DNA of 64,000 nt, from positions 248,001 to 312,000 of the forward strand of contig NZ_JAKZLA010000002.1 in NCBI RefSeq assembly GCF_022808775.1. Direction: 5' to 3'. Below, one piece after another: positions 15,639-28,821 of the stretch (the stretch's first letter is position 1; every line of letters starts with the position of its first letter). The notes below the pieces were generated by a model, which was given only the letters and a program-made list of their open reading frames with translations, searched no databases and was not told where the DNA came from. The stretch comes from Geothrix terrae. Its GTDB lineage: Bacteria > Acidobacteriota > Holophagae > Holophagales > Holophagaceae. Both the position numbers and the translations under genes were made by a program.

Positions 15639-17438
15639 TCAGGCGCCCTTGTAGAGCGACTCGATGAGGGTGGCGTACATCTCGTTCACCACCCGGCGCT
15701 TCACCTTGAGGCTGGGGGTGAGCTGGCCGCTCTCCAGGCTCAGCTCGTGGTCGAGGATGGCCACCTTCTTGACCCGCTCGAAGTTGGAGAGGTGCTGGTT
15801 GACCGTCTCCACCCGCTCCATCATCAGCTCATGCACCTCGGGGCGGGCCACCAGGTCGCGGTTGTTGGAGAAGCGGATCTTCTTCTGGTGGGCCCAGCGG
15901 TGCAGGCTGTCGAAGTTGGGGATGATGAGCGCGGAGATGTAGTTGCGCTTGTCGCCCAGCAGGACCGCCTGGGTGATGAACTTGTCCGTCTTGAGCAGCT
16001 CCTCGATGGGCTGGGGCGCCACCTTCTTGCCGCCGCTGGTGACGATGATCTCCTTCTTGCGGTCCGTGATCTTGAGAAGGCCCCGGGAGCTCAGCTCGCC
16101 GATGTCGCCGGTGCGGAAGTAGCCGTCCGCGTCGAAGGCCTCCGCCGTGCCCTCGGGATTCTTCCAGTAGCCCTTCATCACGTTCGGGCCCTTGACGAGG
16201 ATCTCGCCGTCCTCCGCGATCTTCACGTAGGGCTTGCCGTCCCACGCGTCGTAGATGGGGCGCCCCACCTTGCCGGGCACCACCTCGCCGAAGCGGTTGA
16301 AGGAGACCACGGGGCTCGTCTCCGTGAGGCCATAGCCTTCGGTGATGGGAAGGCCCACGGCCCAGAAGAAGGCCATGACCTTGGGCGCCAGGGGCGCGCC
16401 CCCGCTGATGGCGAAGCGGATGTTCCCGCCAGTCCGGGCCAGGATCTTGTGGAAGACCAGGTGGCGGCTCCACCAGAGCTGGAACTGGATCCAGATGGGG
16501 ATGTTCTGCTTCTCGTACAGGTAGGGCACGGACATGTCGCCCGCCCACATGGCCCAGTGGAAGATGAAGCGCTTCACCAGGCTGCTGGAAGCCACGTTCT
16601 CCCGCACCCGGGCGTAGATCTTCTCGTAGATGCGGGGCACGCTGATGATGATGGTGGGCTTGGTGGCCTGGAGGTCATCGGCCACGGTGGCGATGCTCTC
16701 CGCATAGTAGATGCTGGCGCCGATGCGGAAGGTGGAGTAGTGCCCCGCCATGCGCTCGAGGATGTGCGAGAGGGGCAGGAAGGAGAGGCAGCGGTCCCCC
16801 TTCTTGAGCTGCAGCAGCTGGAGCGTGCGCTCCACGTTGGACACCAGGTTCCCGTGGGTGAGCATGGCGCCCTTGGGATCCCCCGTGGTGCCGGACGTGT
16901 AGATGATGGTCAGCAGGTCGTCCGCCTTCCGCTCCTTGGCCCAGGCCCGCACCTCGGCGCGGCGGCTCTCCAGGCCCTCGCCCTCGGCCATGAGGGTGGA
17001 GAAGGGGATCACGCTGGAGTCCGCGGGGATGCCGTCCATCTGCACCACCCACTGCAGGGCGGAGCCGGGACCCTGCGCGGTCAGGGCCTTCCGCGCCTGG
17101 TCCGCCGTGGAGCAGAAGACGATGCGCGCCTCGGAGTGCTTGAGGATGAAGGCGCTCTGGGCCGCGTTCAGGGTGGGGTAGACCGGCACGGTGGGCAGGC
17201 CCGAGACCGCGCAGGCGTAGTCCACGACCGCCCACTCGGGCCGGTTCTCGCAGATCAGCGCCACGGGCTCGCCCGCCTTGAGGCCGCGGGCCCCCAGGGC
17301 CAGGGCCAGGCGCTCCACCCGGGCCTGCAGGTCCTGGTGGGAGATGGGCACGTAGCCGCCGCCCTTCCGGTAGGCCAGGGCATCCGGCGACTGGAAGGAA
17401 CAGGCCTGGTAGAACAGGTCGGCGATGGTTTGGACCAT
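15639..17438 (-). CDS. long-chain acyl-CoA synthetase (AMP-forming)
   Basis: A 599-residue ANL-superfamily ligase. The P-loop motif IIYTSGTTGDPKGAMLTHGN is at about residues 178-197, GYGLTETSP at about 365, the hinge/ATP-contact region YFRTGDIGEL near 440, and the C-terminal lid GLLKITDRKKEIIVTSGGKKV near 455-475. It joins ATP, fatty acid and CoA. Length and motifs match the FadD15-like/long-chain group seen in Acidobacteriota and Myxococcota. It lies upstream of the convergent VOC gene and 23 bp downstream of a DUF4388 gene, likely co-transcribed with that. Confidence 0.9.
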   Translation of the reverse strand: MVQTIADLFYQACSFQSPDALAYRKGGGYVPISHQDLQARVERLALALGARGLKAGEPVALICENRPEWAVVDYACAVSGLPTVPVYPTLNAAQSAFILKHSEARIVFCSTADQARKALTAQGPGSALQWVVQMDGIPADSSVIPFSTLMAEGEGLESRRAEVRAWAKERKADDLLTIIYTSGTTGDPKGAMLTHGNLVSNVERTLQLLQLKKGDRCLSFLPLSHILERMAGHYSTFRIGASIYYAESIATVADDLQATKPTIIISVPRIYEKIYARVRENVASSSLVKRFIFHWAMWAGDMSVPYLYEKQNIPIWIQFQLWWSRHLVFHKILARTGGNIRFAISGGAPLAPKVMAFFWAVGLPITEGYGLTETSPVVSFNRFGEVVPGKVGRPIYDAWDGKPYVKIAEDGEILVKGPNVMKGYWKNPEGTAEAFDADGYFRTGDIGELSSRGLLKITDRKKEIIVTSGGKKVAPQPIEELLKTDKFITQAVLLGDKRNYISALIIPNFDSLHRWAHQKKIRFSNNRDLVARPEVHELMMERVETVNQHLSNFERVKKVAILDHELSLESGQLTPSLKVKRRVVNEMYATLIESLYKGA

Positions 17439-17461
17439 GGTCTTGCTCCGAGGAATGTGAT

Positions 17462-21316
<3,855 letters not shown>

Positions 21317-21317
<1 letters not shown>

Positions 21318-21334
21318 TTCGTTCCAAACCGAAA
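21317..21334. promoter_or_regulatory. TTTCG-N8-CGAAA inverted repeat, candidate ArsR operator
   Basis: TTTCG at 21317-21321 and CGAAA at 21330-21334 form an interrupted palindrome covering the start codon of the leftward ArsR gene and lying about 40 bp before the rightward hydrolase ATG. The placement fits a shared operator. Only 5 bp per arm, so moderate confidence. Confidence 0.4.
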
Positions 21335-21374
21335 CATAGGGTCCTCAGGCTGGGTTTCCAGACAGGAGTCTACG

Positions 21375-22412
21375 ATGATCCATCCTCGCATCCGCCTGGG
21401 CGCGGGTTCCCTGCTTTCTCTCGCTCTTGCGGCCCACGGGGCGGCCACGCAAGCCCCCTCGACGGTGCCAAGCGCGGCATCGGGACACCGGATTCCGTCC
21501 AGCCAGCCAGGGCTCTCCCTCTTCATCCATCATGCGATGCCCCGCGTGCCCCGGGCGGGGGCCCTCCCGGTGCTGATCCTGCACGGGGCCACCTTCCCTA
21601 CGGAGCTGGCCGCGGGATGGCGGATGAACGGTACATCCTGGATGGATGAATGGACCGACCGCGGCTACGAGGTCTGGGCCTTGGACTTCCTGGGCTACGG
21701 CCGTTCGGACCGCTACCCGGAGTTGGCGAAGCCACCCCAGGCCGGACAGGTCCTCGGCAGCCTCGATGACTTGGTGGATCAGGTGGCCCGGGCCGTGGAC
21801 CACATCCAGGCCAGGTCCCATGTCCGCCGTGTACTTCTCGTGGCTCACTCGGCCGGGACCTTCGTGGCCGGCCGGTACGCGGAACGGCACCCCGATCGCG
21901 TGGCGCGCCTGGCGCTCTTCGGCGCCCCGGCCCCGGACGATTCGAGCGCCTCGAATCCGGGTGGGCCTTCGAAGGCCAAGGCGCAATTCGGCTGGTTCCC
22001 CGTGAGCGTGGAGACCCAGATGAACGCCTTCGAATCGAAGGTGAAGACCTCAGGACGCATCGATGCCCGGATGCTCCAGACCTGGGGCGAGGCCTACCTC
22101 GCTTCGGACCCATTCAGCGATGCCCGGGGCGTGCATGTGCCTTCGGGCTTGAATGCCGCCTTCTCGGAGATGGACCGGTCGGGCCGGCTCCCCTACGCGC
22201 CGGAGCGCGTCCGCTGCCCCACGCTCGTCATCGTGGGCGAGTGGGACGGGGTGGCCCCGCCCAGCCAGGCGTTCCGCCTCTTCCACGACCTGGGGGCCCC
22301 CTTGAAACGCCTGGTGGTGCTCAGCCAGGGCGGCCACCGGCTGCACCTGGAGGCCAGCCGCCATCAGCTCTACCGGGAGATCGAGACCTTCTTCGCCGGG
22401 GGGGATGAATGA
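21375..22412 (+). CDS. secreted alpha/beta hydrolase
   Basis: A 345-residue protein with a probable signal peptide (hydrophobic residues about 8-24, MIHPRIRLGAGSLLSLALAA). The alpha/beta hydrolase core follows: LILHGATFPTEL oxyanion region (about 65-76), DFLGYGRSDRYP (about 105-116), nucleophile elbow VAHSAGT (about 156), the acid near VGEWDGVAPP, and the histidine in SQGGHRLHLE. It is close to epoxide-hydrolase or haloperoxidase-like lipolytic enzymes, acting outside the cytoplasm. CAGGAG precedes the ATG. Probably regulated by the divergent ArsR protein. Confidence 0.82.
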   Translation: MIHPRIRLGAGSLLSLALAAHGAATQAPSTVPSAASGHRIPSSQPGLSLFIHHAMPRVPRAGALPVLILHGATFPTELAAGWRMNGTSWMDEWTDRGYEVWALDFLGYGRSDRYPELAKPPQAGQVLGSLDDLVDQVARAVDHIQARSHVRRVLLVAHSAGTFVAGRYAERHPDRVARLALFGAPAPDDSSASNPGGPSKAKAQFGWFPVSVETQMNAFESKVKTSGRIDARMLQTWGEAYLASDPFSDARGVHVPSGLNAAFSEMDRSGRLPYAPERVRCPTLVIVGEWDGVAPPSQAFRLFHDLGAPLKRLVVLSQGGHRLHLEASRHQLYREIETFFAGGDE

Positions 22413-22570
22413 AGCCCGGGGCCCTGACCCCGCTCTCCACCTGAACCTGAGGCCCCATGACATGCGTGACCGCGGCCAGGCCCCCGAGGACAGCCGGAAG
22501 CGGCACCGTCAGAGGGGAGCTGACGGCCGGCGGGGGGCCGCCTATCCTGGCTTTCCATCACCGAGTCGCC

Positions 22571-23761
22571 ATGACCCACCCTCCGACCCTATCTGCCAAC
22601 CGCGCCGCCCGCCTCCTCCTCGGCGCCCAGGGGCTGCTGGACGAGCCCGCCCGGCGCGCCACGGCGGCCTCTGTGCAGGCCCTCATCGAGAAGCTGGGGT
22701 TCGTGCAGATGGACACCATCAACGTCGTGGCGCGGGCCCACGACCTCACGCTCTCCAGCCGCCTGGACGGCTACCGGCCGGAGCACCTGAAGAAGCTGCT
22801 GGAGGACAAGCGGAGCCTGTTCGAGGCCTTCACCCACGATGCCTCCGCCATCCCCACGGCCTGGTTCGGGCACTGGAAGCCGCGCTTTGCGCGGGACCGG
22901 GAGCGCATCCACGCCCACGCCTGGTGGCAGAGCCACTTCCGCGGAACGGATGGCGCCCGAGTGGTGGGGGATGTGAAGGCCCGCATCGAGCGCGAGGGTC
23001 CGCTGAAGTCCTCGGACTTCGAGCACCCGGAGAAACGCGGGCCCTGGTGGGGCTGGAAGCCGCAGAAGGCCGCCCTGGACTTCCTGTGGCGCAGCGGCGA
23101 GCTGATGATCCCGCGGCGCGAAGGCTTCCAGAAGCTGTACGACCTCACCGAGCGGGTGCTGCCGGACCACCACGCCCTGCCCTGCCCGGACCCCGATGCG
23201 CACGTGGAATGGGCCTGCGCCAGCGCCGCCGAGCGGCTCGTGATCTTCACGCCGAAGGAACTGGCGGAGTTCTGGGCCTCCATCGAGGCCGCCGAGGCCA
23301 AGACCTGGTGCGACCGCGCGGCGAAGGCCGGCCGCATCGTCGCTGTGACCGTGGACGGCGATGATGGCGAAGCCCGCCCCGCCTTCGCGCTGGCGGACTG
23401 GGAGAAGCGCCTGGCAAAGCTGCCCGATCCTCCGGAGCGCACGCGGCTGCTCTGCCCCTTCGATCCGGTGCTGCGGGACCGCACCCGGGCGCTGCGCCGC
23501 TTCGGCTTCGACTATCGCTTCGAGGCCTTCGTGCCCGAGCCCAAACGCCAGTATGGCTACTTCGTGCTGCCCATTCTCGAAGGCGAGCGCTTCGTGGGCC
23601 GCCTCGATCCCAAGCTCCACCGAGACCGCGGCCTGCTGGAGATCAAGGGCCTCTGGTGGGAGCCCGGCGTCAAGGCCACCAAAGCCCGGAAGCGAGGCCT
23701 GGACGAAGCCCTGGAACGCCTGGCCGCCTTCGTGGGCGCCACGGAGATCGTCCTCCCATGA
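22571..23761 (+). CDS. YcaQ/AlkX-type DNA glycosylase (winged-helix HTH_42)
   Basis: A 396-residue HTH_42 (formerly DUF1006) protein. The N-terminal part has LGFVQMDTINVVARAHDLTLSSRL (about residues 34-57), with a Q-x-D triad in FVQMD as expected for YcaQ/AlkX-type interstrand-crosslink glycosylases. The middle and C-terminal winged-helix regions (for example RLLCPFDPVLRDRTRALRRFGFDYRFEAFVP) complete the family pattern. It excises alkylated bases or unhooks crosslinks. The stop overlaps the next start by 4 bp. Confidence 0.85.
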   Translation: MTHPPTLSANRAARLLLGAQGLLDEPARRATAASVQALIEKLGFVQMDTINVVARAHDLTLSSRLDGYRPEHLKKLLEDKRSLFEAFTHDASAIPTAWFGHWKPRFARDRERIHAHAWWQSHFRGTDGARVVGDVKARIEREGPLKSSDFEHPEKRGPWWGWKPQKAALDFLWRSGELMIPRREGFQKLYDLTERVLPDHHALPCPDPDAHVEWACASAAERLVIFTPKELAEFWASIEAAEAKTWCDRAAKAGRIVAVTVDGDDGEARPAFALADWEKRLAKLPDPPERTRLLCPFDPVLRDRTRALRRFGFDYRFEAFVPEPKRQYGYFVLPILEGERFVGRLDPKLHRDRGLLEIKGLWWEPGVKATKARKRGLDEALERLAAFVGATEIVLP

Positions 23762-24375
23762 CCGCCCACTCCGACTACTGGAACGCATTCTACGATGACG
23801 GGGCCCGGCCCGGCTGGGACATGGCGCGACCCACGCCCGTGCTGGCGGAGGCCCTGGCCTGCGCCGCGGCCGCGGGACTGGCGCCAGGCGCCTCCGTCGT
23901 CGTGCCCGGCTGCGGCTACGGCCACGATGCCGCCGGGCTGGAGGCCGAGGGCTTCGTGGTCACGGGTTTGGACTTCGCGCCCCTGGCCCTCCAGGGCGCC
24001 CGGGCGCGCTACGGCGACCGGGTCACCTGGTCGTCGGCGGACTGGTTCTCTCCGCAGCTCGGCCCCCTGGGGCCTGTCCCTGGCCCCTGGGACGCCATCT
24101 TCGACCACACCTGCTTCGTGGCCATGGACCCGGAGCGGCGCCGGGACTACGTGGAGGCCTGCGCGCGCCACCTGAGGCCCGGTGGTCTTTGGATGGTCGT
24201 GGTCTTCGACGACGTCCAGGGACGCCCCGGCCCGCCGCATGCCATTCCGCTGGAGACTTGCCGCGATCTCGCCCTCCCGCGCTTCGAAATCCTCCACCTC
24301 GCGCGAGCCTCCGCCAGTCATCCCCGCCGGGCGGGGCGCGAGCTGCTGATGGTGGCGAGGCGCAGGCAGGATTGA
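23758..24375 (+). CDS. SAM-dependent methyltransferase, TPMT-like
   Basis: A 205-residue class I methyltransferase of the thiopurine S-methyltransferase-like group: YWNAFYDDGARPGWDMARPTP at the start (the W-D-x-x-R-P landmark) and SAM-binding motif I VVVPGCGYGHDAAGLEAEGF (about residues 46-65), then GLDFAPLAL and IFDHTCFVAMDPERR. It probably methylates small thiols, halides or similar acceptors. Translational coupling to the glycosylase gene (ATGA overlap) places both in an alkylation/detoxification unit; that link is inference. Confidence 0.85.
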   Translation: MTAHSDYWNAFYDDGARPGWDMARPTPVLAEALACAAAAGLAPGASVVVPGCGYGHDAAGLEAEGFVVTGLDFAPLALQGARARYGDRVTWSSADWFSPQLGPLGPVPGPWDAIFDHTCFVAMDPERRRDYVEACARHLRPGGLWMVVVFDDVQGRPGPPHAIPLETCRDLALPRFEILHLARASASHPRRAGRELLMVARRRQD

Positions 24376-24431
24376 CCGATGCCCCTCCGGGAATCCTTGG
24401 CCTAGAATGGTCCAAACCCCCGGAGTACCCC

Positions 24432-25448
24432 ATGCGGATGAAGCCTCTGGCCTTCCTTCTCTCGCTTTCCACGCTGAGCCTGCTGGCCCAGGACGTGGTG
24501 CGTCTGGGCAACCTGAAGTTCGCCCACTACGGCGCCGTGTCCTACATGAAGGAGATCGCGCCGAAGTACAACCTGAAGATCGACGAGCGGATGTTCGCCA
24601 AGGGCATCGACATCAACCCCGCCATCGTGGCGGGCGAGATCGACGCCAGCGCCGCGGCGCTGGATGCCGCCATCGCGGGCCGGGCCCAGGGCGTGCCCAT
24701 CTACGTGGTGGCCGGCTTCGCCAGGGGCGGGGCCCGCATCGTGGTGAACGCCTCCACGGGCATCAAGTCGCTGAGGGACCTCAAGGGCAAGAAGGTGGGC
24801 GTGGCCCGCGGCGGGGCGCAGGAAGTGCTGCTCCTGGCCGAGCTGGCGAAGGCCGGCCTGACCTGGTCCGACAAGCCCGGCAAGGACGTGCTGGTGCTCT
24901 ACATGCCCTTCGCGGACCTGAACCAGGCCCTCATGGCCAAGAACATCGACGCCATGTGCCAGAGCGAGCCCTACAGCTCCCAGGCCATCAACCGGAAGTT
25001 CGGCGTGGAGCTGCTGAAGCCCTATGACACCCCCATCGGCGAGCCCATCCGCGCCCTGGTCATCACCGAGAAGCTCTACAAGGAGCGCCGTGACGTGGCC
25101 CGCCGCTTCCTGCTCTGCTTCGTGGAGGCCACCAAGAAGTTCATCGACGACCCCAAGCTGGCCGAGAAGTACGTCCGCGAGAACATGTTCAAGAACCAGA
25201 TCAGCGCCGAGGACTACCAGGACGCCATCGGCAACTCCCCCTTCAGCTATGACATCACCACGGAGCATGTGCAGATCACCACGGACCTGATGGCCAAGTA
25301 CGGCGTAGGCAAGATGGCCGCGCCGCCCAAGGCCTCCGATTGGGTGAAGCTCGACCTCCTGGCCGAGGCCAAGAAGCAGCTGAAGATCGACCAGCCGGCG
25401 GCGGCTCCCAAGAAGGCGGCCCCCGCCAAGAAGGTGAAGAAGGGATGA
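24432..25448 (+). CDS. ABC transporter substrate-binding protein (NMT1/SsuA type)
   Basis: A 338-residue periplasmic binding protein with a signal peptide (MRMKPLAFLLSLSTLSLLAQ). Lobe landmarks are LGNLKFAHYGAVSYMKE, GEIDASAAALDAAIAGRAQGVPI (about 75-97), SLRDLKGKKVGVARGG (about 115-130) and YMPFADLNQALMAKNIDAM. It belongs to the NMT1/THI5-SsuA group (sulfonates, nitrate, pyrimidines and others), but the ligand is not deducible. The last 20 residues are an unusual Ala/Pro/Lys tail. The stop overlaps the permease start. Confidence 0.87.
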   Translation: MRMKPLAFLLSLSTLSLLAQDVVRLGNLKFAHYGAVSYMKEIAPKYNLKIDERMFAKGIDINPAIVAGEIDASAAALDAAIAGRAQGVPIYVVAGFARGGARIVVNASTGIKSLRDLKGKKVGVARGGAQEVLLLAELAKAGLTWSDKPGKDVLVLYMPFADLNQALMAKNIDAMCQSEPYSSQAINRKFGVELLKPYDTPIGEPIRALVITEKLYKERRDVARRFLLCFVEATKKFIDDPKLAEKYVRENMFKNQISAEDYQDAIGNSPFSYDITTEHVQITTDLMAKYGVGKMAAPPKASDWVKLDLLAEAKKQLKIDQPAAAPKKAAPAKKVKKG

Positions 25449-26263
25449 AGCGCTACAAGCACGCCGCCTCCGGCATCCTCGTTCCGCTGGCGGCCCTGGC
25501 CCTCTGGCAGCTGCTGTCCGCCAAGGGCTGGGTGAACGCCACCATCCTGCCGTCCCCCATGCAGGTGCTCACCAAGTGGTGGACCTACCTGCGGCCCCTG
25601 GAGGCCTTCGATCCGGCCCAGGGCTCGTACCTCAAGTGGTGCTTCTCCGGCGAGCTGCCGCAGGACGCCATGGGGAGCCTCTACCGCGTGCTCGTGGGCT
25701 TCGCCATCGGCACGGGTCTGGCCCTTCCCCTGGGCCTGGCCATGGGGTACAGCAAGGTGGTCTACGCCCTCTTCAACCCCCTCATCCAGGTGCTGCGGCC
25801 CATCCCGCCCATCGCCTACATCCCGCTGTCCATCCTGTGGTTCGGCCTGGGCAACCCGCCGGCCATCTTCCTCATCAGCATCGGGGCCTTCTTCCCGGTG
25901 CTGATGAACACGGTCACGGGCGTGCAGAATGTGGACAGCATCTACCTGCGCGTGGGCCGCAACCTGGGGGCCTCGCGGTTCACCCAGTTCACGCGCATCA
26001 TCCTGCCGGCTGCCACGCCCTACATCTTCACGGGCGCGCGCATCGGCATGGGCACCGCCTTCATCGTGGTGATCGTCTCCGAGATGATCGCCGTGAACAA
26101 CGGCCTGGGCTACCGCATCCTGGAGGCCCGCGAGTACCTCTGGTCCGACAAGATCATCGCCGGCATGTTCACCATCGGCCTGCTGGGCCTGGGCATCGAC
26201 ACGGTCATGAGCCGCCTCAGCTCGCGCATGCTGCGCTGGCACCGCGGCCTGGAGCAGGGATGA
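25445..26263 (+). CDS. ABC transporter permease (SsuC type)
   Basis: A 272-residue inner-membrane permease with about six helices. The EAA loop, which docks the ATPase, is NVDSIYLRVGRNLGASRFTQFTRIILPAATPYIFTG region (about 160-195), typical of SsuC/TauC/NrtB. LRPIPPIAYIPLSILWFG (about 119-136) is also a family landmark. Both flanking genes overlap it by 4 bp, so the three importer genes are translated as one unit. Confidence 0.88.
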   Translation: MKRYKHAASGILVPLAALALWQLLSAKGWVNATILPSPMQVLTKWWTYLRPLEAFDPAQGSYLKWCFSGELPQDAMGSLYRVLVGFAIGTGLALPLGLAMGYSKVVYALFNPLIQVLRPIPPIAYIPLSILWFGLGNPPAIFLISIGAFFPVLMNTVTGVQNVDSIYLRVGRNLGASRFTQFTRIILPAATPYIFTGARIGMGTAFIVVIVSEMIAVNNGLGYRILEAREYLWSDKIIAGMFTIGLLGLGIDTVMSRLSSRMLRWHRGLEQG

Positions 26264-27063
26264 GCGCGATGGACAGCCACATTTCCGTCCAGGGCGTCCA
26301 CAAGGTCTTCCAGAGCGGGGGCCAGGACGTGTACGCCCTCAAGGCCATCGACCTCGAGATCGCCCGGGGCGAGTTCGTCTGCCTGCTGGGTCCCTCGGGC
26401 TGCGGGAAATCCACGCTGCTCAACGCGGTCGCGGGCTTCAGCCTGCCCAGCTCCGGCCACATCGTGGTCGAGGGGGCGCGGATCGGGGCTCCCGGCCCCG
26501 ATCGCGGCATGGTCTTCCAGGAGTACGCGCTGTTCCCCTGGATGACCGTGGAGCAGAACATCGCCTTCGGCCTCCAGATCAAGGGGCAGCCGAAGGCCGC
26601 CATCCAGTCCAAGGTGGACAGCCTGCTGGGGCTCCTGCATCTCCAGGATTTCCGGAAACGCTTCCCCAAGGACCTGAGCGGCGGCATGCGCCAGCGCGTG
26701 GCCATCGCCCGGGTGCTGGCCCTGGACTCGCCCATCATGCTCATGGACGAGCCCTTCGGCGCCCTCGACGCCCTCACCCGCCGCAACCTGCAGGACGAGC
26801 TGCTGCGCCTCTGGACCGAGCTGAAGAAGACCATCCTCTTCGTCACCCACAGCATCGAGGAGGCCCTCTACCTGGCGGACCGCACCGTGGTGATGACCTA
26901 CCGGCCCGGCACCATCAAGCGCGATCTGCGCGTGGACTTGCCGCGCCCCCGCGACGTGGCCAGCCCCGGCTTCAACGCATTGAAGAAGGAGCTGAGCCTG
27001 CTCCTCATGGAGGAGCAGAACCGGCACGAGCAGGACGAGTTCCGCGGCGCGGCGGTGGACTAA
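26260..27063 (+). CDS. ABC transporter ATP-binding protein (SsuB type)
   Basis: A 267-residue ATPase with all canonical motifs: Walker A GPSGCGKST (about residues 44-52), Q-loop VFQEYALFPW (about 85-94), signature LSGGMRQR (about 141-148), Walker B IMLMDEPFGALD (about 161-172) and H-loop VTHSIEEA (about 196-203). It powers the importer encoded by the two preceding genes. A second ATG three codons in is also possible. The 3' end overlaps a convergent gene by 4 bp. Confidence 0.9.
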   Translation: MSAMDSHISVQGVHKVFQSGGQDVYALKAIDLEIARGEFVCLLGPSGCGKSTLLNAVAGFSLPSSGHIVVEGARIGAPGPDRGMVFQEYALFPWMTVEQNIAFGLQIKGQPKAAIQSKVDSLLGLLHLQDFRKRFPKDLSGGMRQRVAIARVLALDSPIMLMDEPFGALDALTRRNLQDELLRLWTELKKTILFVTHSIEEALYLADRTVVMTYRPGTIKRDLRVDLPRPRDVASPGFNALKKELSLLLMEEQNRHEQDEFRGAAVD

Positions 27064-28127
27064 GGTCCGCTACGCAGCACAGGGTTGGACGCCAGGCGGT
27101 CGTGCCAGAACAGCAGCTCGATGCCGACGGTCACCCGGTACTCCCGGCCCCAGTGGTATGCGCGGTTCCACTCGATCTCCGGCGCGACGATGTAGTAGAT
27201 CCAGCGGTTTCGCAGCTCACGCTTGAGAAAGCACGTGAGGAGGTACCTGTTCGCCTGCCCCGGCGTGCCCAGGACGCTGAACCGGACGCTGGTGCCCCGG
27301 GCCATGTCCCCGCCGCTGATGCGCCGGCCGATGTCGGTCTCCCGCAGAAGCTCCGTGACATAACCCAGGCTGAGGTCCGCCTCCCACTCCCAGCCTTTGC
27401 CGCCCCCCGGGACCGCGCGGTCGGCATCGCGTGATTTCTCGCTCCACTTGAGGGAGGCGGCCGACCGGAAGTTCCAGAAGCCCTGCCACCGGTCCGCCAT
27501 CATGGAGGTGATCTCGCCGGGACCATCCCGGCTCTCCCAGTACATCCGCTCGAAGGGGTAGACCTTCCATCGCCCCGCGGTCCAGGTGGGGCTCCAGTCC
27601 AGGTGCGTGTAGAGCTGGGGGCGGATGCTGGTCATGAGGCCCAGCGTGGCGTGGAGATCCTCCGTCCAGCTCCGCTCCACCCCGATCCGCGCCGCCCGCC
27701 GCGCCTCGATGGGGGGAGCCCCGGGCGTCAGGGTGGGATCCAGGGTGGTCACTTTCAGCTTCAGGCGGCGGTCGGCATTGGGCAGATAGACCTTGGCATC
27801 CAGGTCGAGGAGGCCTTTCAGGTGGAAGTGGTCCTCCGGATCCAGATCGGGGAGTGCGTACAGGCCCAGACGGAGCTCGAAGGGCGGCACCGGCAGCGGC
27901 TCGGTCCCTTTGCGCACGAACCAGCGGTCGATCCGCTCCACCTTCGGTTGCAGGAAGTGGTACGTCCTCGCCTGGAACTGATCCAGCTTCTGGCCGAACG
28001 AGGCCGGGACGGGAGGCCCCGGCTCCCCGTCCGCCCACGCACACCCAGGCTCCACCCCGCACAGGAGCGGCAGCACGCCGGATCGGAGGCATCTGCGGAT
28101 TCGCGGGAAGGCTCGCATGGGGCCCAC
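27060..28127 (-). CDS. secreted, probably outer-membrane protein of unknown function
   Basis: A 355-residue protein. The N terminus is a signal-peptide-like stretch (about residues 8-32, SGVLPLLCGVEPGCAWA). The mature part has a helical segment (about 45-70) and then many aromatic-rich alternating strands (for example YVTELLRETDIG, YLLTCFLKREL, WIYYIVAPEIEWNRAYHWGREYRVTVGIELLFWHDRL), consistent with a beta-barrel. I recognise no family. It is convergent with the ABC transporter operon (4-bp overlap). Confidence 0.6.
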   Translation of the reverse strand: MGPMRAFPRIRRCLRSGVLPLLCGVEPGCAWADGEPGPPVPASFGQKLDQFQARTYHFLQPKVERIDRWFVRKGTEPLPVPPFELRLGLYALPDLDPEDHFHLKGLLDLDAKVYLPNADRRLKLKVTTLDPTLTPGAPPIEARRAARIGVERSWTEDLHATLGLMTSIRPQLYTHLDWSPTWTAGRWKVYPFERMYWESRDGPGEITSMMADRWQGFWNFRSAASLKWSEKSRDADRAVPGGGKGWEWEADLSLGYVTELLRETDIGRRISGGDMARGTSVRFSVLGTPGQANRYLLTCFLKRELRNRWIYYIVAPEIEWNRAYHWGREYRVTVGIELLFWHDRLASNPVLRSGP

Positions 28128-28241
28128 CTACGCAAGGCAGATCAGTGTCCCACCAATCGGCCCGGACGGGGCCCTGGAAAAGGAAAAAACAGGCACACCT
28201 TGGCCCACCTCCGGCGGGGGACGAGACGGGACCCGTTTCCT

Positions 28242-28436
28242 CTACTTCTTCGGGCAGGTGTTCACGCCCACCAGGGTGTAGAGCGGGCAGAACCCCGCGA
28301 AGGCGGTCACCAGGGGCACCAGCCCGAGGAGGCCGAACCAGCGGGCGTTGCCCTTCAGCAGGAACAGCAGGCTCAGCAGCACGAGCCCAACCAGGATGCG
28401 CACGACCTTGTCGGTGCCTCCGACGTTCATCTGCAT
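28242..28436 (-). CDS. DUF2892 (YgaP-type) membrane protein
   Basis: A 64-residue protein with MNVGGTDKVVRILVGLVLLSLLFLL at the start and GLVPLVTAFAGFCPLYTLVGVNTCPK at the end, the classic DUF2892 pattern of two membrane helices with a conserved CP-LY segment. AAGGAGGT lies 7 nt before the ATG at 28436, which rules out the longer open frame. Function unknown; often beside rhodanese genes, though not here. Confidence 0.85.
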   Translation of the reverse strand: MQMNVGGTDKVVRILVGLVLLSLLFLLKGNARWFGLLGLVPLVTAFAGFCPLYTLVGVNTCPKK

Positions 28437-28447
28437 GGGAACCTCCT

Positions 28448-28759
28448 TCAGGTTTGAGGGGGAAGGGTCGGTGGAACGGGGGGGGCCTCCGGCCCCCGGC
28501 CCCGGGTGGCGAGGGCCACGGCCAGGGTCCAGAGGGGCGCCAGGTTCAGCCAGGGGACGGCCTCGGTGACGAACGAGGGCAGGAAGGCCCAGTGGAAACC
28601 GAGCATCGCCCACATCACGACCATGGTGATCAGGTCCAGGCCCGCGCTCAGGAACCAGCCCACGGGGCCAGTGAGGTCCGCGGGCACCTGGATGGCGTCC
28701 ACGGCCAAGGCGATGGCCCATGCCACACGGATGCGCGTCTTGCTGAGGGGCCGGATCAT
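28448..28759 (-). CDS. small membrane protein of unknown function
   Basis: A 103-residue protein with three hydrophobic segments (about 10-28, 33-58, 62-85) and a proline-rich C-terminal tail. It ends 11 bp before the DUF2892 start on the same strand, so they are probably one transcript. No family recognised; the RVAWAIALAVDAIQVPADL pattern resembles small uncharacterised integral-membrane proteins. Confidence 0.6.
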   Translation of the reverse strand: MIRPLSKTRIRVAWAIALAVDAIQVPADLTGPVGWFLSAGLDLITMVVMWAMLGFHWAFLPSFVTEAVPWLNLAPLWTLAVALATRGRGPEAPPVPPTLPPQT

Positions 28760-28821
28760 GGAGGAAGTCTACGCCCGGTCGCCTGGAATGCGAGGATGGA
28801 AGCCCCGCCACCGGATGCCCC